DNA of 64,000 bases from NCBI GenBank assembly GCA_039654915.1, contig CM077594.1:47507001-47571000 (forward strand), given 5' to 3'. This document shows, one piece after another, positions 1 through 10,063 of the stretch. How positions within the stretch are numbered: the stretch's first letter is position 1; each line of letters opens with the position of its first letter. The translations under genes were made by a program, and so were the position numbers. This DNA is from Aquilaria yunnanensis. Taxonomy: Eukaryota > Streptophyta > Magnoliopsida > Malvales > Thymelaeaceae. A model generated the notes under the pieces. The model was not told the DNA's origin and ran no database searches. It saw nothing but the letters and a program-made list of their open reading frames with translations.

Positions 1-28
1 AATTTTCCATTTTTTTGTGCTGGTAACA
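1..28 (-). repeat. Start of 3' LTR of the left T element (cut by window edge)
   Basis: On the minus strand a purine run (about 45 to 29) is followed by TGTTACCA, the same LTR start seen at 13518 and 34446. Only 28 bases are inside the window. Confidence 0.7.
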
Positions 29-45
29 ATCCTCCCCCCTTAAAA

Positions 46-982
46 ATTTCAATCATGCAAAATAGCCTTTAGCTTCAGGTATTGTTCAAGATACCTTTCC
101 ATAAGGTCTTTTTCAGTTTCCTGGGTTTCTTCTCTTTCAGAGTGTTGTAAGCACTGAACTTTAGCCATGGGAATAAGTTTGTTTCTTAACCTTCGGGTAT
201 CCTTGGCTAAGATAGCTATAGGTTTCTCTTCATATGTCAAGTTAGGTTCCAACCATATGTCTTCCACTATAATAGCATGCTTTGTGTCCAATAGACACTT
301 CTTAAGCATAATGATGTGAAAAACATTATCAACACTTGACATACTTGGAGGTAGAGCTAACTTGTATGCTACCTTGCCAACTCTGTCAAAGTTCTCAGAA
401 GGACCTATGTATCTTGGAGCTAACTTGGTTCTTCTGTGAAATCTGATAGTGCTTTTAGTTGTTGCAACTTTCAGCTAAACATTGTCACCAACCTCAAATT
501 CTAAGTCTCTCTTTCTTTTGTTCACATAGGTTGTGGTCCTTTCATTGGCTGCCTTTAATCTTTCTTTAATTTTCTTGATTTTGGCAGTTGTCTCTTCAAT
601 AATTTTGAGACCCAACTCTAGCCTGTCTAAGGCTTTCACCAAACAATGGGTTGTCATGCACCTTCATCCATATAATGCTTCATAAGGTGCCATGCCAATG
701 TTGCTTTGGTAACTATTGTTATATGAGAATTCCACCAATGGAAAGTGTTGATCCCTTTCACCATTGAAATCCAACACAAAGCTCCTGAGCATGTCTTCTA
801 GTATCTGTATCACCCTTTCAGATTGCCCATCTATCTAAGGATGATAAGTAGTACTCAAGTGGATTTTGGTTCCTAGTGCTTTATGAAAAGCACCCCAAAA
901 CTAAGCTGTAAATCTTCGACCTCTATCAGATACAATGGAGCCTAGCACTCCATGTAGTCTCACTATCTCCTGGACATACTTC
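46..982 (-). pseudogene. Integrase C-terminal half with chromodomain, Tekay-like, broken
   Basis: Minus-strand reading gives the second half of a chromovirus integrase. It opens at about 980 just before the second catalytic aspartate, visible as SDRGRRF near 905-935, continues through the GKR-rich region and ends with a chromodomain-like tail containing RRLRNK and a stop near 49. It aligns with 12585-13505 of the plus-strand T element. Internal stops and frame changes occur between about 343 and 900, so no intact protein is possible. Open segments remain at 49-342 and 475-657. In life this enzyme would insert element cDNA, with the chromodomain guiding it to chromatin. The upstream part is absent because of the deletion at 982/983. 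Confidence 0.85.
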
Positions 983-3352
983 TGTTACCCATTCTGGCGT
1001 AGTCCAATTATGGTGCCAAAATTGTGCATTTAGAGTCCCAGGATTGGTAAGGTTCTATAGGCCATTAGAACACTACCCTTAGTGTGCATACCCAAGTGAC
1101 CTTCTTGGGCACTATGTAAACACATGCATATTGGTCCAACCATCACACACATATTCACATTTCATGCACACCATGGTAGCAAAGAAGGAAAACACTAGCA
1201 CAACTCTTAATCTTGGCTACCACACATTAGTCAATCTTGTTAAGTTCGAGCGATGAGCCACTATACTTGTAACTTCCACTACTAAAATACATCATTCAAG
1301 CCATTTACCCCCTATTTTCTTTGCTCCATTAGCAATTAGACAGATATAGCAAACCAAGGAATTTTGTTTTACATCAATAGCACACCTATGGACCAAGTTA
1401 TGGATTTTTTAATTTGGTTACAAAATTCTAACCGAATGTACAGTAACTTAGGCAATTTTGCAACGTCATATCTTTGGCTATAGGGCTCAAAATTAAGAAA
1501 TTCCAAATTTTAGTTCAACCTCTTGATGTTCTTTAGGTGTGATGAAACTTTCATACAAATATTCCTTCTACACAGGGAGATATAAGACTTTAAGTGTAGA
1601 GTCAAAATTTTGGTCACTTTATGACCATTTTGCCCATACAAAATTTCATACTGTGCAAACACTTCGTTCATAAGAGGAAAACCCTCCAAAACTATCCCAT
1701 ATTTGTCCATTACACACAGGAATTACATTACCTTGCATTTAACAACCATACGTGGCTAAAACAAAATTTAGAAGTAAGCTGCACATCATTAACACTTAGG
1801 CAGCTTTGCACCACATCACATACACAGCCAAAACATTACTCAAATGTTCACATACTTGGGTCATTTTACACACTACATGTACATGCATACATGCACTATA
1901 AAATTATCTTATCTCAGCTAAATATGCACCCAAGGTTACAAGAGTGCTTGAGACACAATGGACTCCAGAATAGGATGCTGGACAGCTGCTACACAATAGA
2001 ATAAGTACCACCATTAAAAATACAAAATGTACTCCTAAAATCACCAAACTTTCCATATCATAACAAGACATATAGAAGTTAATGTACCTAAAATTTTAGA
2101 TCAAAACTGAAACCAAAAATGTTAGTTTGAATGAGATCTCCAAAAACAAGGAAACCACAATGCAAATATCCAACATAGAGCTTCCAAATGCAGCAGCCAA
2201 ACACAAACAACAAACACATGAAATGCAGCAGCAACAATAACCATAGGTTAGTCCGTAAAATAGATAATAAACAAAACCAAATCACTATGGTAGCCCTCCT
2301 TAAGCTAATACCTGGTCTTAGGAGGATTTTAACACTAGCTAGTACTAACTTTGGGCTCTATAAACCCTCACTTCACTGCCATCATTGTGCACTTCACACT
2401 AGGTCACAAAACCTTCAATAAGTGCACTCCCCTCACTAAGCTTGGTTCATCAAGCTCATGGCTCTCTTCCAAGCTTAGCCCTAGCTCCATGGTTGCTTGA
2501 AAATAACCCATGAGAGCAAGATAACCCTTACCTTGATGAGTATGCTGAAATTGGAGCTTGCTCCTAGGTGCACTCAAGTCTTAGCAACACGTAGCTTCCA
2601 AATTGCCCTTTCTTGCTTTCTTTTGCCTTCAGGTTCAATCTTGGAGGTATGGTGGCTATGGAGGAGCTAGGGAAAAAGTGTGGAAAGGGGTGGTGGCTGT
2701 GTGGATCGAATATGGGAAAGAGATAAATGAATTGGCCACTTAAATGGCCTTAAATGAGCTTAAGTGCACCAAAACACACATAACAAGCTTAACCTTGCTT
2801 TCTGTCATTTTCCTTCTCACTAATTATGGTTTCTTTGTCTTAAACTCATTGCTACACATGTGCATAAAATTTTTGACTATTTATCAAGCCTTGGCTCCAT
2901 CCCCCATGGTGGGAAAACTCCAAATTGCTTCATTTGACTTAAGTCAAAGACATACACATCCTAAGGCCTACATTAGAACACTTAGGTCATTTATGCCTTT
3001 TTGTGTTTTCTTTATCCATAGTTGTCTTCCATGAGCAATTTGGTCCTCTAATAGTACTTTCATACCATTCATATCCTCCCCATAACTCTCTAAAGCTTTT
3101 TCTTGAGAGTTTTACAATTGAGTACCCAAATTTTTGAAACCTTACAAAAAAGTCAGGAGATTGATTGGCAAACAAGCAACCCTTAAGCGTTTTCTTGGGG
3201 GCCAAGTTACTAACTTGGACATTTTTAATGAGGTATTCATTATACCTTTTACCCCTCGTACTTCAATCACTATGAGGAGAATTACACAATATAATAGCTT
3301 TTTGACCATTTTGCCAGACTTGTAATTCTCCCATTTTTGTGTGGTGGTAACA
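983..3352 (-). repeat. T-family LTR, minus strand (5' LTR of the left element)
   Basis: Bounded by TGTTACCA...GGGTAACA when read on the minus strand, about 2370 bp. It aligns along its whole length with the LTR at 13518-16006, including the stretch ending in a block about not fitting known genes. The short open frames inside are not conserved as proteins. Immediately outside (3353) a Tat pol sequence begins, so this element was inserted in Tat DNA. Confidence 0.85.
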
Positions 3353-4503
3353 CACAAGGTAATCTTCACATTCACCCATATGTGAAATACCTGATTGTCA
3401 CATTCAACACGAAGGAGGGTTATACAGAAATACTCATTGATCAAGCCGAAGTAAGAAAAATTTTTGTCAAAGCAAGACAGAGCCCATTGAAAGTTCACAT
3501 TTAGACTTCGGCAGAGAAGAGTGTATCAAGCAAAGATGAGATAGATAGTGAAAAAGGGATCTTGAAAAGATAGAAATAGAGGATGTAGAACTTGTCCTGG
3601 GCCGAAGTACTAGAGTGGGGAAAAAACTGGCCGAGGGTGACAAGGAACAACTTGTATCCCTTCTATTAATGAACAAAGATCTATTTGCTTACTCTCTGAA
3701 GGATATGCCCGGGGTAGATCGGGGTATAGTTCAACACATTCTCAAGGTAAAACCTAACGCAAGGCCCATTCGGCAGAAAAAATGTAGTCTCTCGACACAT
3801 AGGAACAATTTCTTCAAATCAGAGGTCCAACAACTAATGCTGGTAGGCATAATAAGGGCAATCAAATAGCCTGACTAGCGTAGCAACATTGTTATGCCCA
3901 TAGAGGAAAGAAGCAATAAACTCTTAATATGTATCAATTTCTGAAATATAAAGAATGCATGTCCAAAACACTCGTATCTTTACCACCAATAGACCAATTG
4001 GTGACTCAACTGTCAAACACAATCTACTCAACTTTCTCGACACTTTTTGCGGATACCACCAAATTCATATGCATCCCGAAGATGAGGAAAAAATTGCCTT
4101 CATTATCGAAGTCGGGGCTTATTGGTATGTTAGAATGCCTTTCAACCTTAAAAATGTAGGAGCCACATCCCAAAGGCTGATGAACAGGGTATTCAATTCC
4201 TAGATTGGGAGAAATATGGAAGTGTATGTCAATGATATGATAGTCAAGAGTAGACAACCTAGTAACCATGTCACAGACCTGGGGCAAACATTCTACCAAC
4301 TTTAAAAATTTGGAATCTGCCTTAACTGAAAATTCCTCAGATTCATGGTATCTGAAAGAGGGATAAATGGCAAACCCAAAAATGTGGAAACCCTGCTTGC
4401 ATTCCAAACTCCATCAACATCAAAGGATATAAAAATGCTCACTAGAAGAATAACTTCCCTTAGTAGATTCATATATAGATATGGAGATCAGTGTCGGCCG
4501 TTC
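3353..4503 (+). pseudogene. Tat-clade Ty3/gypsy pol fragment (linker and reverse transcriptase)
   Basis: Parallels 47030-48210 of element E and the start of the RNase H linker. It begins in the protease-RT linker (3353-3600). The open segment 3615-3869 contains the conserved KDMPGVD segment that precedes plant Tat RT. RT blocks follow at 3930-4260. The catalytic motif reads YVNDM near 4225-4240 instead of YVDDM, so the first active-site aspartate is lost, a single G-to-A change. Several stops and at least two frame shifts are present. It stops abruptly at 4503, where minus-strand copia gag sequence begins, and starts abruptly at the T LTR end. It is a relic with no coding capacity. Confidence 0.85.
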
Positions 4504-4940
4504 ACATGCCCTGCTGTCTTGAGCTGGTGGATCATGCGTGACATCTGACGCAAGTGAGCACTCATAGAGTGATCAGCATGCTTCACATAATTCTCAAACC
4601 TAAGAATCATTGAGCGTTGTTTCTCTACAGAAACATCTCCATACTTGGCCTTGACTGAGTCCCATATGGCCTTGGCCCCCTCAAGCACGGAGAATTCCAC
4701 CATAATTTTATCCACCATAGTGGAGAGGAGAGTCACTCTACACATAGAGTTCTTCTTTAAGAATGCCTCATAGGCAGTCCTATCCTGTCCCTCAGCAGGA
4801 GGCATGATCTCTTGAGTGAGTACATCAAGAGTATCTTGTTCAGTTAAAATGAATTTGACCTTTTTTTGCCAAATTGAATAGTTTTCACTATCCAATTTGA
4901 GGTCACGGTCTAATTCTGCAACTATATTCTTACAAGCCAT
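4504..4940 (-). pseudogene. gag: Ty1/copia gag N-terminal fragment (family H)
   Basis: Open on the minus strand from an ATG at 4940 for about 145 residues, truncated at 4504 where Tat pol starts. The residues resemble plant copia Gag of the UBN2 type: an early YSIWQKKVKF segment, an AIWDSVKAKYGD helix region, and a terminal LRQMSRMIHQLK segment. Gag forms the particle that packages element RNA. The zinc knuckle and all of pol are missing. The gag, leader, primer site and LTR are in normal order on the minus strand, so this is the 5' end of an H element. The uninterrupted frame suggests relatively recent truncation. Confidence 0.85.
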
Positions 4941-5191
4941 CGATATTGATGCAATTCACAAGTTTTAGTTCAATTTAAACAACAAGACTCAACAAAGAAA
5001 CATGTAAATGAAACAACTTCTAACATGCTCATATATGGAAAAAGATATGCATATAGCATTCAATCAGAAATACACAAACATGCCTTCATTGCTTCATACA
5101 CATATCCTTCACTAGCCTTATCATAATCATACACATATGTATGATCCTAAATCATGCTTACTATATGTAACATATACATGTTCATGACCTA
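4941..5191 (-). other. Copia H leader between primer site and gag
   Basis: AT-rich 5' untranslated leader of the H fragment. I see no further coding sequence in it. Confidence 0.6.
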
Positions 5192-5206
5192 GGATCTGAT
5201 ACCAAT
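5192..5206 (-). promoter_or_regulatory. tRNA-iMet primer binding site, copia H
   Basis: Minus strand reads ATTGGTATCAGATCC, matching the 3' end of plant initiator tRNA-Met (usual site TGGTATCAGAGC) apart from the second last shared bases. It lies directly after an LTR end ...ATCTTCA, as expected for reverse-transcription priming. Confidence 0.85.
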
Positions 5207-5792
5207 TGAAGATTCCAGGATATCATGATAACATATCTTTATGTTATCTACTCATGTACATGCCACATGCATTTTGATCATTTGAGTTAAACATGGATAT
5301 AGACATACATAATTCTAATTCTTAACATTGCACTTAATATAACATGTTACATAGCATGTCAATTTTACATATAAGTTATGTCAAATAAATCCTACCATGC
5401 TACTAAGAACATTCATGTAATAAATGGAACCTAGCATGCTGCTAAACTAAGAAAGAATGTGCACCTTTCTTCTTGGTTATCTTTGGCGAAAACTTGAGGA
5501 GGACTTGATCTTGGAGGAGCACCTTGAAGCTTGAATTGAGATGAAGAAATCTCAATTATAATCCACCCACAATGCTCTAAATAAGTGTCTAATATTTTGG
5601 CTTATTTCAAGAATGGAAGGAGTAGACTTTTCTTTCAAGAAATTGGAGCAAATGGAGTGCCAATTAGTGCTTAAAATGGCCGGCCACTAAAGGCTATTTA
5701 TAGATGACCAAATAGTGCTTAAAATGAAAGGCCACTCAAGGCTATTTCTAGATGACCAAAAGGCACACCTTTACACCAAAAGGCTATTTATA
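5207..5792 (-). repeat. Partial H-family LTR (R-U5 side), minus strand, with 48-bp tandem duplication
   Basis: Matches the reverse complement of 8140-8677. The U3 part of the LTR is missing. A unit starting TAGTGCTTAAAATG at 5665 is repeated at 5713 (period 48) and contains the core promoter. A further short copy AAAGGCTATTTATA (5779-5792) sits exactly at the breakpoint with plus-strand pol sequence. Confidence 0.85.
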
Positions 5793-5794
5793 AC

Positions 5795-5938
5795 TTTGTC
5801 CGAGATGCAATTGAAGAGGGTGAAGTTAGGATTGAGTACATTTCTACAGACCTGATGGTACCAGATCCTCTCACTAAGCCATTGCCACCACTTGTATTTG
5901 CTCGGCATGTTAGAGCAATGGGTCTTAGAAGATTGTAA
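5795..5938 (+). pseudogene. pol: Copia pol C-terminus (RNase H tail), family H
   Basis: Forty-seven codons and a stop on the plus strand, ending in the typical copia RNase H tail: EYISTDL, then PDPLTKPLP and AMGLRRL before TAA at 5936-5938. The rest of pol is absent. It is followed by the element's 3' noncoding region and a complete LTR in the same direction. The abrupt start at about 5793 is the junction with an inverted LTR piece of the same family. Confidence 0.85.
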
Positions 5939-7219
5939 ATGTTGGATGTACTTCACCTCTTTGGTGTCACACATGTTATGTAATTCTTTGAAATAATACA
6001 GATTATTTTATGAAATACTCAGTTCAATTTTATGAATCACAACGAACAAATGAACATGTCAAACATAGGCAAAGGATGACTTTCTCACACAAGTCATCCG
6101 CCCTTGATCTTTGTGTAAGATTAAGGATGAGATTGGCTAAAGACTTAAATGAAACTTAAATGAATAATACATTTAAGTGGGAGTCATGCTCCAACACTTG
6201 ACACTTTAGCTTTTATGGTCACCTTGATTATGAGTAATCAAGATTCAATGCTTTGGTGCATTCAGTTTGTATGACCATTCATACATCCTAGCCTATGTTA
6301 GATGTAAGCTAAGGCTTACATGGAGAAATTTCATGGTTATTGACATGTCCTCCTTTTATGTGTTAAGAGGAGTACACTTCATGGTGTTTTAAGAGGGAGA
6401 AATGACACACTCCTCAATTGGAATGGAGATCACTCCAAGTGGGAGTGACATGAATAAAACACCTTAGAAGTGTATTATGGAACTCTAATGGATGTGTTTC
6501 CAAGTGTTCCATGACCATGAAATACGACCAGAGAAGAATTTAAGCAAGTTGTCTCTATTCTTGCTTAGTGTGAGATTCTTCGAATCAGACTCTTAGTGAC
6601 TATGGCTTGCTATTAGGAAGTTGAGTTAATTATGATTACTTTGATTGGTTGTCGAAGGTCTTGGAGAAATGAGACTGGAGTATCCTCCTTTTTCATAATT
6701 ATGTTAACTCAATGACCTAAGTAGTTGAAGCTAAAAGGAAAGACATTAAGATGATACACGTTCACTAAATTCAATCTTGGGCCCACATATTACTGTGAGT
6801 AGTATGCTAGATTGAATGACAAGTGGTTGAAATGAGTACTCAATGCTTAATACAATCATGGATTTCAAGGAGTTGAAATTCTAAGAAAGAGACTGATTGT
6901 TCTTAAGAAATGTATCATATGTCTGGGGTCTGAAAGGCATAAATTGATGTGTTCAAGCAAGCTTGATGTGTTTAAGCAACACACTTGAATTTGATGTGTT
7001 CAAAGAAAGTTTGAAGAAGTTTAAACTATAAGGAGAGGACAATCTTCTATTGAGAGTCTAACAACCTCAATAGAAAAGACTTGGTGTGTGTGTGCCTGAG
7101 GTCGCACCCACAACTCTATATATGTAGAAGTGTCTAGATTATTTCGGCTATAAGGATTAAGGAGTTTTGTTTTGAGTGGACGCTGGAAGTTTAGAAGCAT
7201 CTTAGTGCGAGTGGGAGTT
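5939..7219 (+). other. Copia H 3' noncoding region and polypurine tract
   Basis: About 1.28 kb between the pol stop and the 3' LTR, with no supportable gene. It ends in a polypurine tract GAGTGGGAGT (7209-7218) next to the LTR. Two near-identical motifs AAGTGGGAGT occur earlier at 6175-6184 and 6437-6446. Confidence 0.65.
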
Positions 7220-7263
7220 TGTTGGAATTCTTGGTGCACCAAGATCCTTTTAAGATAGGATTT

Positions 7264-7725
7264 GAGCTTATTGAGCTAACTCTAGCTTGAACAGCTATCT
7301 AAGGCAGCTAGAAGTTGCTCACCTTAGCTCAAGTCAACTCATTTCAGCTATAAGTAGCTGGACTTCAGCTCAAGTTAGCTTAAGTCAGCTCAAGGCAACT
7401 TAAGTCAGCTCACTTCAGCTTCTAGTAGCTGAATGTAGTTGGACTTCAGCTAAAGTCAGCTCACTTCAGCTATAAGTAGCTCAAAGTAGCTGGACTTCAG
7501 CTCAAGTTAGCTCAAGTCAGCTCAAGTCAGCTCACTTCAGCTTCTGGTAGCTAAATGTATCTGCACTTCAGTTCACTTCAGCTGAGAGCAGCTAACTCCA
7601 GCTCAAGGTCAGCTCAAGGAGCTGGACCTCAGTTCATGGAGCTTAGTTGGAGCTCAAAGGAGCTCAATGGTGCATAAGTAGCATAGTGAGCTAGCTTTGT
7701 GCCAGCCCACCTTGCTTTTAGCTCA
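7264..7725 (+). repeat. AGCT-rich imperfect minisatellite in the LTR U3
   Basis: By hand count about 36 AGCT tetranucleotides in about 460 bases, against about two expected by chance. They sit in short words such as CTCAAGTC, CACTTC and TATAAGT between AGCT cores. A larger unit starting TTCAGCTATAAGTAGCT near 7343 recurs near 7465, a period of about 120. Being in U3 it would sit upstream of the LTR promoter. Confidence 0.85.
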
Positions 7726-7837
7726 AAACCACCAAGAGACACATCTTTTGTTTAAAGGTATGTCTCCTCATCAAAAAGATGACTATTGGATAAAAGAACA
7801 TGTCCTTTCATCCAAAGGAAGTGTTCCTTGAGTGAAT

Positions 7838-8020
7838 AGACATGTATATTCGGCCATGTGGTGGTTGGGGTGGTTATTGCACCAAGAATGATGTCCTTTG
7901 ACATCAAGAGACATGTATATTCGGCCATGAGGTGGTTGGGGTGGTTATTGCACCAAGAATGATGTCCTTTGACATCAAGTGACTTGTATATTTGGCCATG
8001 GGTTGGTTATAGCACCAAGA
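7838..8020 (+). repeat. 71-bp tandem repeat, about 2.5 copies
   Basis: Units start at 7838, 7909 and 7980 with AGACATGTATATTCGGCCAT or close variants. The first two are almost identical; the third diverges after about 40 bases. Confidence 0.85.
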
Positions 8021-8181
8021 GATGCCTCTTGACCAAAGGGACATGTCTCTTAGGCCAAAGGAAGTGTTCCTTGGCCAAATAGACATGTATTTTCGCCACC
8101 ATAGATGACCCTTGGCCAAGGGAAGTGTTCTTTGGCTTAAAGGACACCTTGCTTGGTGTAAAGGTGTGCATTTTGGTCATC

Positions 8182-8188
8182 TATAAAT
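8182..8188 (+). promoter_or_regulatory. TATA box of copia H LTR
   Basis: TATAAAT in a CTATAAATAG context about 960 bp into the LTR, at the expected U3/R boundary. The inverted H copy has the same box inside its duplicated 48-bp units. Confidence 0.6.
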
Positions 8189-8689
8189 AGCCTTTAGTGG
8201 CCGGCCATTTTAAGCACCAATTGGCACTCCATTTGCTCCAATTTCTTGAAAGAAAAGTCTCCTTCTTCCATTTTTTAAATAAGCCGAAATATTAGACACT
8301 TATTTAGAGCATTGTGGGTGGATTATCATTGAGATTTCTTCATCTCAATTCAAGCCTCAAGGTGCTCCTCCAAGATCAAGTCCTCCTCAAGTTTTTGCCA
8401 AAGATAACCAAGAAGAAAAGTGCACATTCTTTCTTAGTTTAGCAGCATGCTAGGTTCCATTTATTACATGAATGTTCTTAGTAGCATGCTAGGATTTATT
8501 TGACATAACTTACATGTAAATTTGACATGCTATATAACATGTTATATTAAGTGCAATGTTAAGAATTAGAATTATGTATGTATATATCCATGTTTAACTC
8601 AAATGATCAAAATGCATGTGGCATGTACATGAGTAGATAACATAAAGATATGTTATCATGAGATCCTGAAATCTTCAAACAGGGGGTAC

Positions 8690-10063
8690 CAAACCCTGAA
8701 GTGCCTCAGTTTTGGTTAGAGCTTCATAGGAACTTTGCTCTAATCAATGAAAAATTAATGAGGTTGATTCAAGCACAATAGCAGGGAGTCCAAGTAGCTC
8801 CGACAGAACCAGTTCAAGATGCACAGCAGCAACCAGAAGAGGATACTAGGAACACATCTGAAAATTTTCCTTTTGGAAGCTTGAAAGACATAAATGATGA
8901 AACTGTTGAGGAGGAAGATGAAGATAGGAGAAATCCAAGGCGAAGAAGACTAAGGTCTGAGATTGGTCAGGTATCCAAGACCAATCCCTCAGTCTATGAC
9001 CATTCCTCCACTAGGAATTAGATTGAAGATGGCCATGTGAGAAGATCTAGGAGAAGGCAGAGAGATCATAGAGAACATCACCATAGAGAGGACTCTCATA
9101 GATCCAGGAGACATAGATCAGAGGATCTAGAATGCCTAGATGAGGTCAGACTGTTGGAGATGTTCCAAGGCCTAAGACCTCCATAGTTTGATAGAAGAGC
9201 TAGGCCAGAGAGAGCTGAGGAGTGGTTAATCTTCATTGAAAAAATGTTTGAGAGGATGCAACTCAGCTCCACCAAGAGAGTGTCACTGGCTACCTACAAT
9301 CTGGTATGCAGTGCAGAGATATGGTGGAGGAGCACCAGAGATAGGTATGCTTTCCTGAAAGGGAGAAGGCCAGGAAAAGATATTGAGATAAGCTGGTTAG
9401 AGTTCACACAGCTATGCTAGGAGCAGTACATCAATGGTGCTATCAAGGATATGAAGCAAGCTGAATTTGATGCTCTAAGGCAAGACAACCTCAGTGTCCT
9501 ACAGTACGAGCACAAATTCAATCAGTTGGTGAGGCATGCTCCTCAGTATCATGGACTAGAGGCATTGAAGGCCAAAAGATTTGTCAGAGGCCTAAAGTTA
9601 GACATTAGAAAGGCTGTTAGACCTTTTGGACAGTTATATACTATGAAGCAGTGCAGAAGGCTCTATTAGTAGAACAATAGGAGTATGAGACTAAGTACTT
9701 TCCTGGTGGACCAGGGGAAAGTAGTCAAGTAGGAGGCAAGTAGAAGAAGTTGCCACATGGCAAGGGAATTGCCAAGAGTTCCCATTTTAGTGGTGAGGGT
9801 AAGGTTAAGGGGAAGTTCCCTGGCCTAAGGTGCCCTGTAGGAGGTTTCATGGAAAGAAACCTTCCTACTTTGATACCCAAGCGTGTCTAAGATGTGGATC
9901 CATGGATCATTGGATCAAAGACTGCCCACAGGCTCAAAAGAGGCTAGAAGACCAAGGTCCAGTAAGACCTATTGGGGCAGGACCTAGAGGAGGAGCACCA
10001 AGGGAGGGACAGCAAAGGCCAGTTCCTCTAGTGCCTCTGCCTCCAGTGTAGAGAGCTGGCAGA
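8690..10063 (+). pseudogene. gag: T-element Gag with CCHC zinc knuckle, broken by stops
   Basis: The frame can be followed from about 8690 with stops at several places. An arginine/histidine-rich stretch lies at 8930-9130. The retrotransposon Gag core lies at 9170-9660, including an EIWWR-type tryptophan motif near 9320. The zinc knuckle CLRCGSMDHWIKDC (C-x2-C-x4-H-x4-C) is intact near 9880-9930. A frame shift lies between 9670 and 9830. The TAG at 10049-10051 separates Gag from the long pol frame although both are in the same phase, so the ancestor was probably one Gag-Pol frame. Many stops look like CAG or TGG turned to TAG. Confidence 0.85.

Larger units (their letters stand above)
1..3352 (-). 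mobile_element. Internally deleted Tekay-like Ty3/gypsy element (family T), minus strand
   Basis: Read on the minus strand, this holds a 5' LTR (3352 to 983), the end of an integrase/chromodomain gene (982 to about 46), a polypurine tract (about 29-45) and the first 28 bases of the 3' LTR, which runs off the left edge. Gag, protease, RT and RNase H are missing: the LTR end joins directly to the middle of integrase at 982/983. The same family is present in better shape on the plus strand at 8678-16006. The outer 5-bp target copy would be CACAA (3353-3357); its partner is outside the window. Family assignment rests on the chromodomain-type integrase end and LTR similarity to the other T copies. 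Confidence 0.85.
7220..8677 (+). repeat. Complete 3' LTR of copia H
   Basis: Starts TGTTGGAA after the polypurine tract and ends ATCTTCA, matching the LTR end beside the primer site at 5206. It is 1458 bp. U3 carries an AGCT-rich array (7264-7725) and 71-bp tandem copies (7838-8020), and a TATA box lies at 8182-8188. To the right (8678) the sequence is T-family gag, so H was inserted in a T element. The presumed target copy on this side is AACAG (8678-8682); its partner is not seen. Confidence 0.85.

Noticed and set aside
7264..7725. CRISPR-like or centromeric satellite array
   Set aside because: Units are short, irregular and confined to one LTR; there are no uniform repeats with unique spacers, and the context is a plant retroelement.
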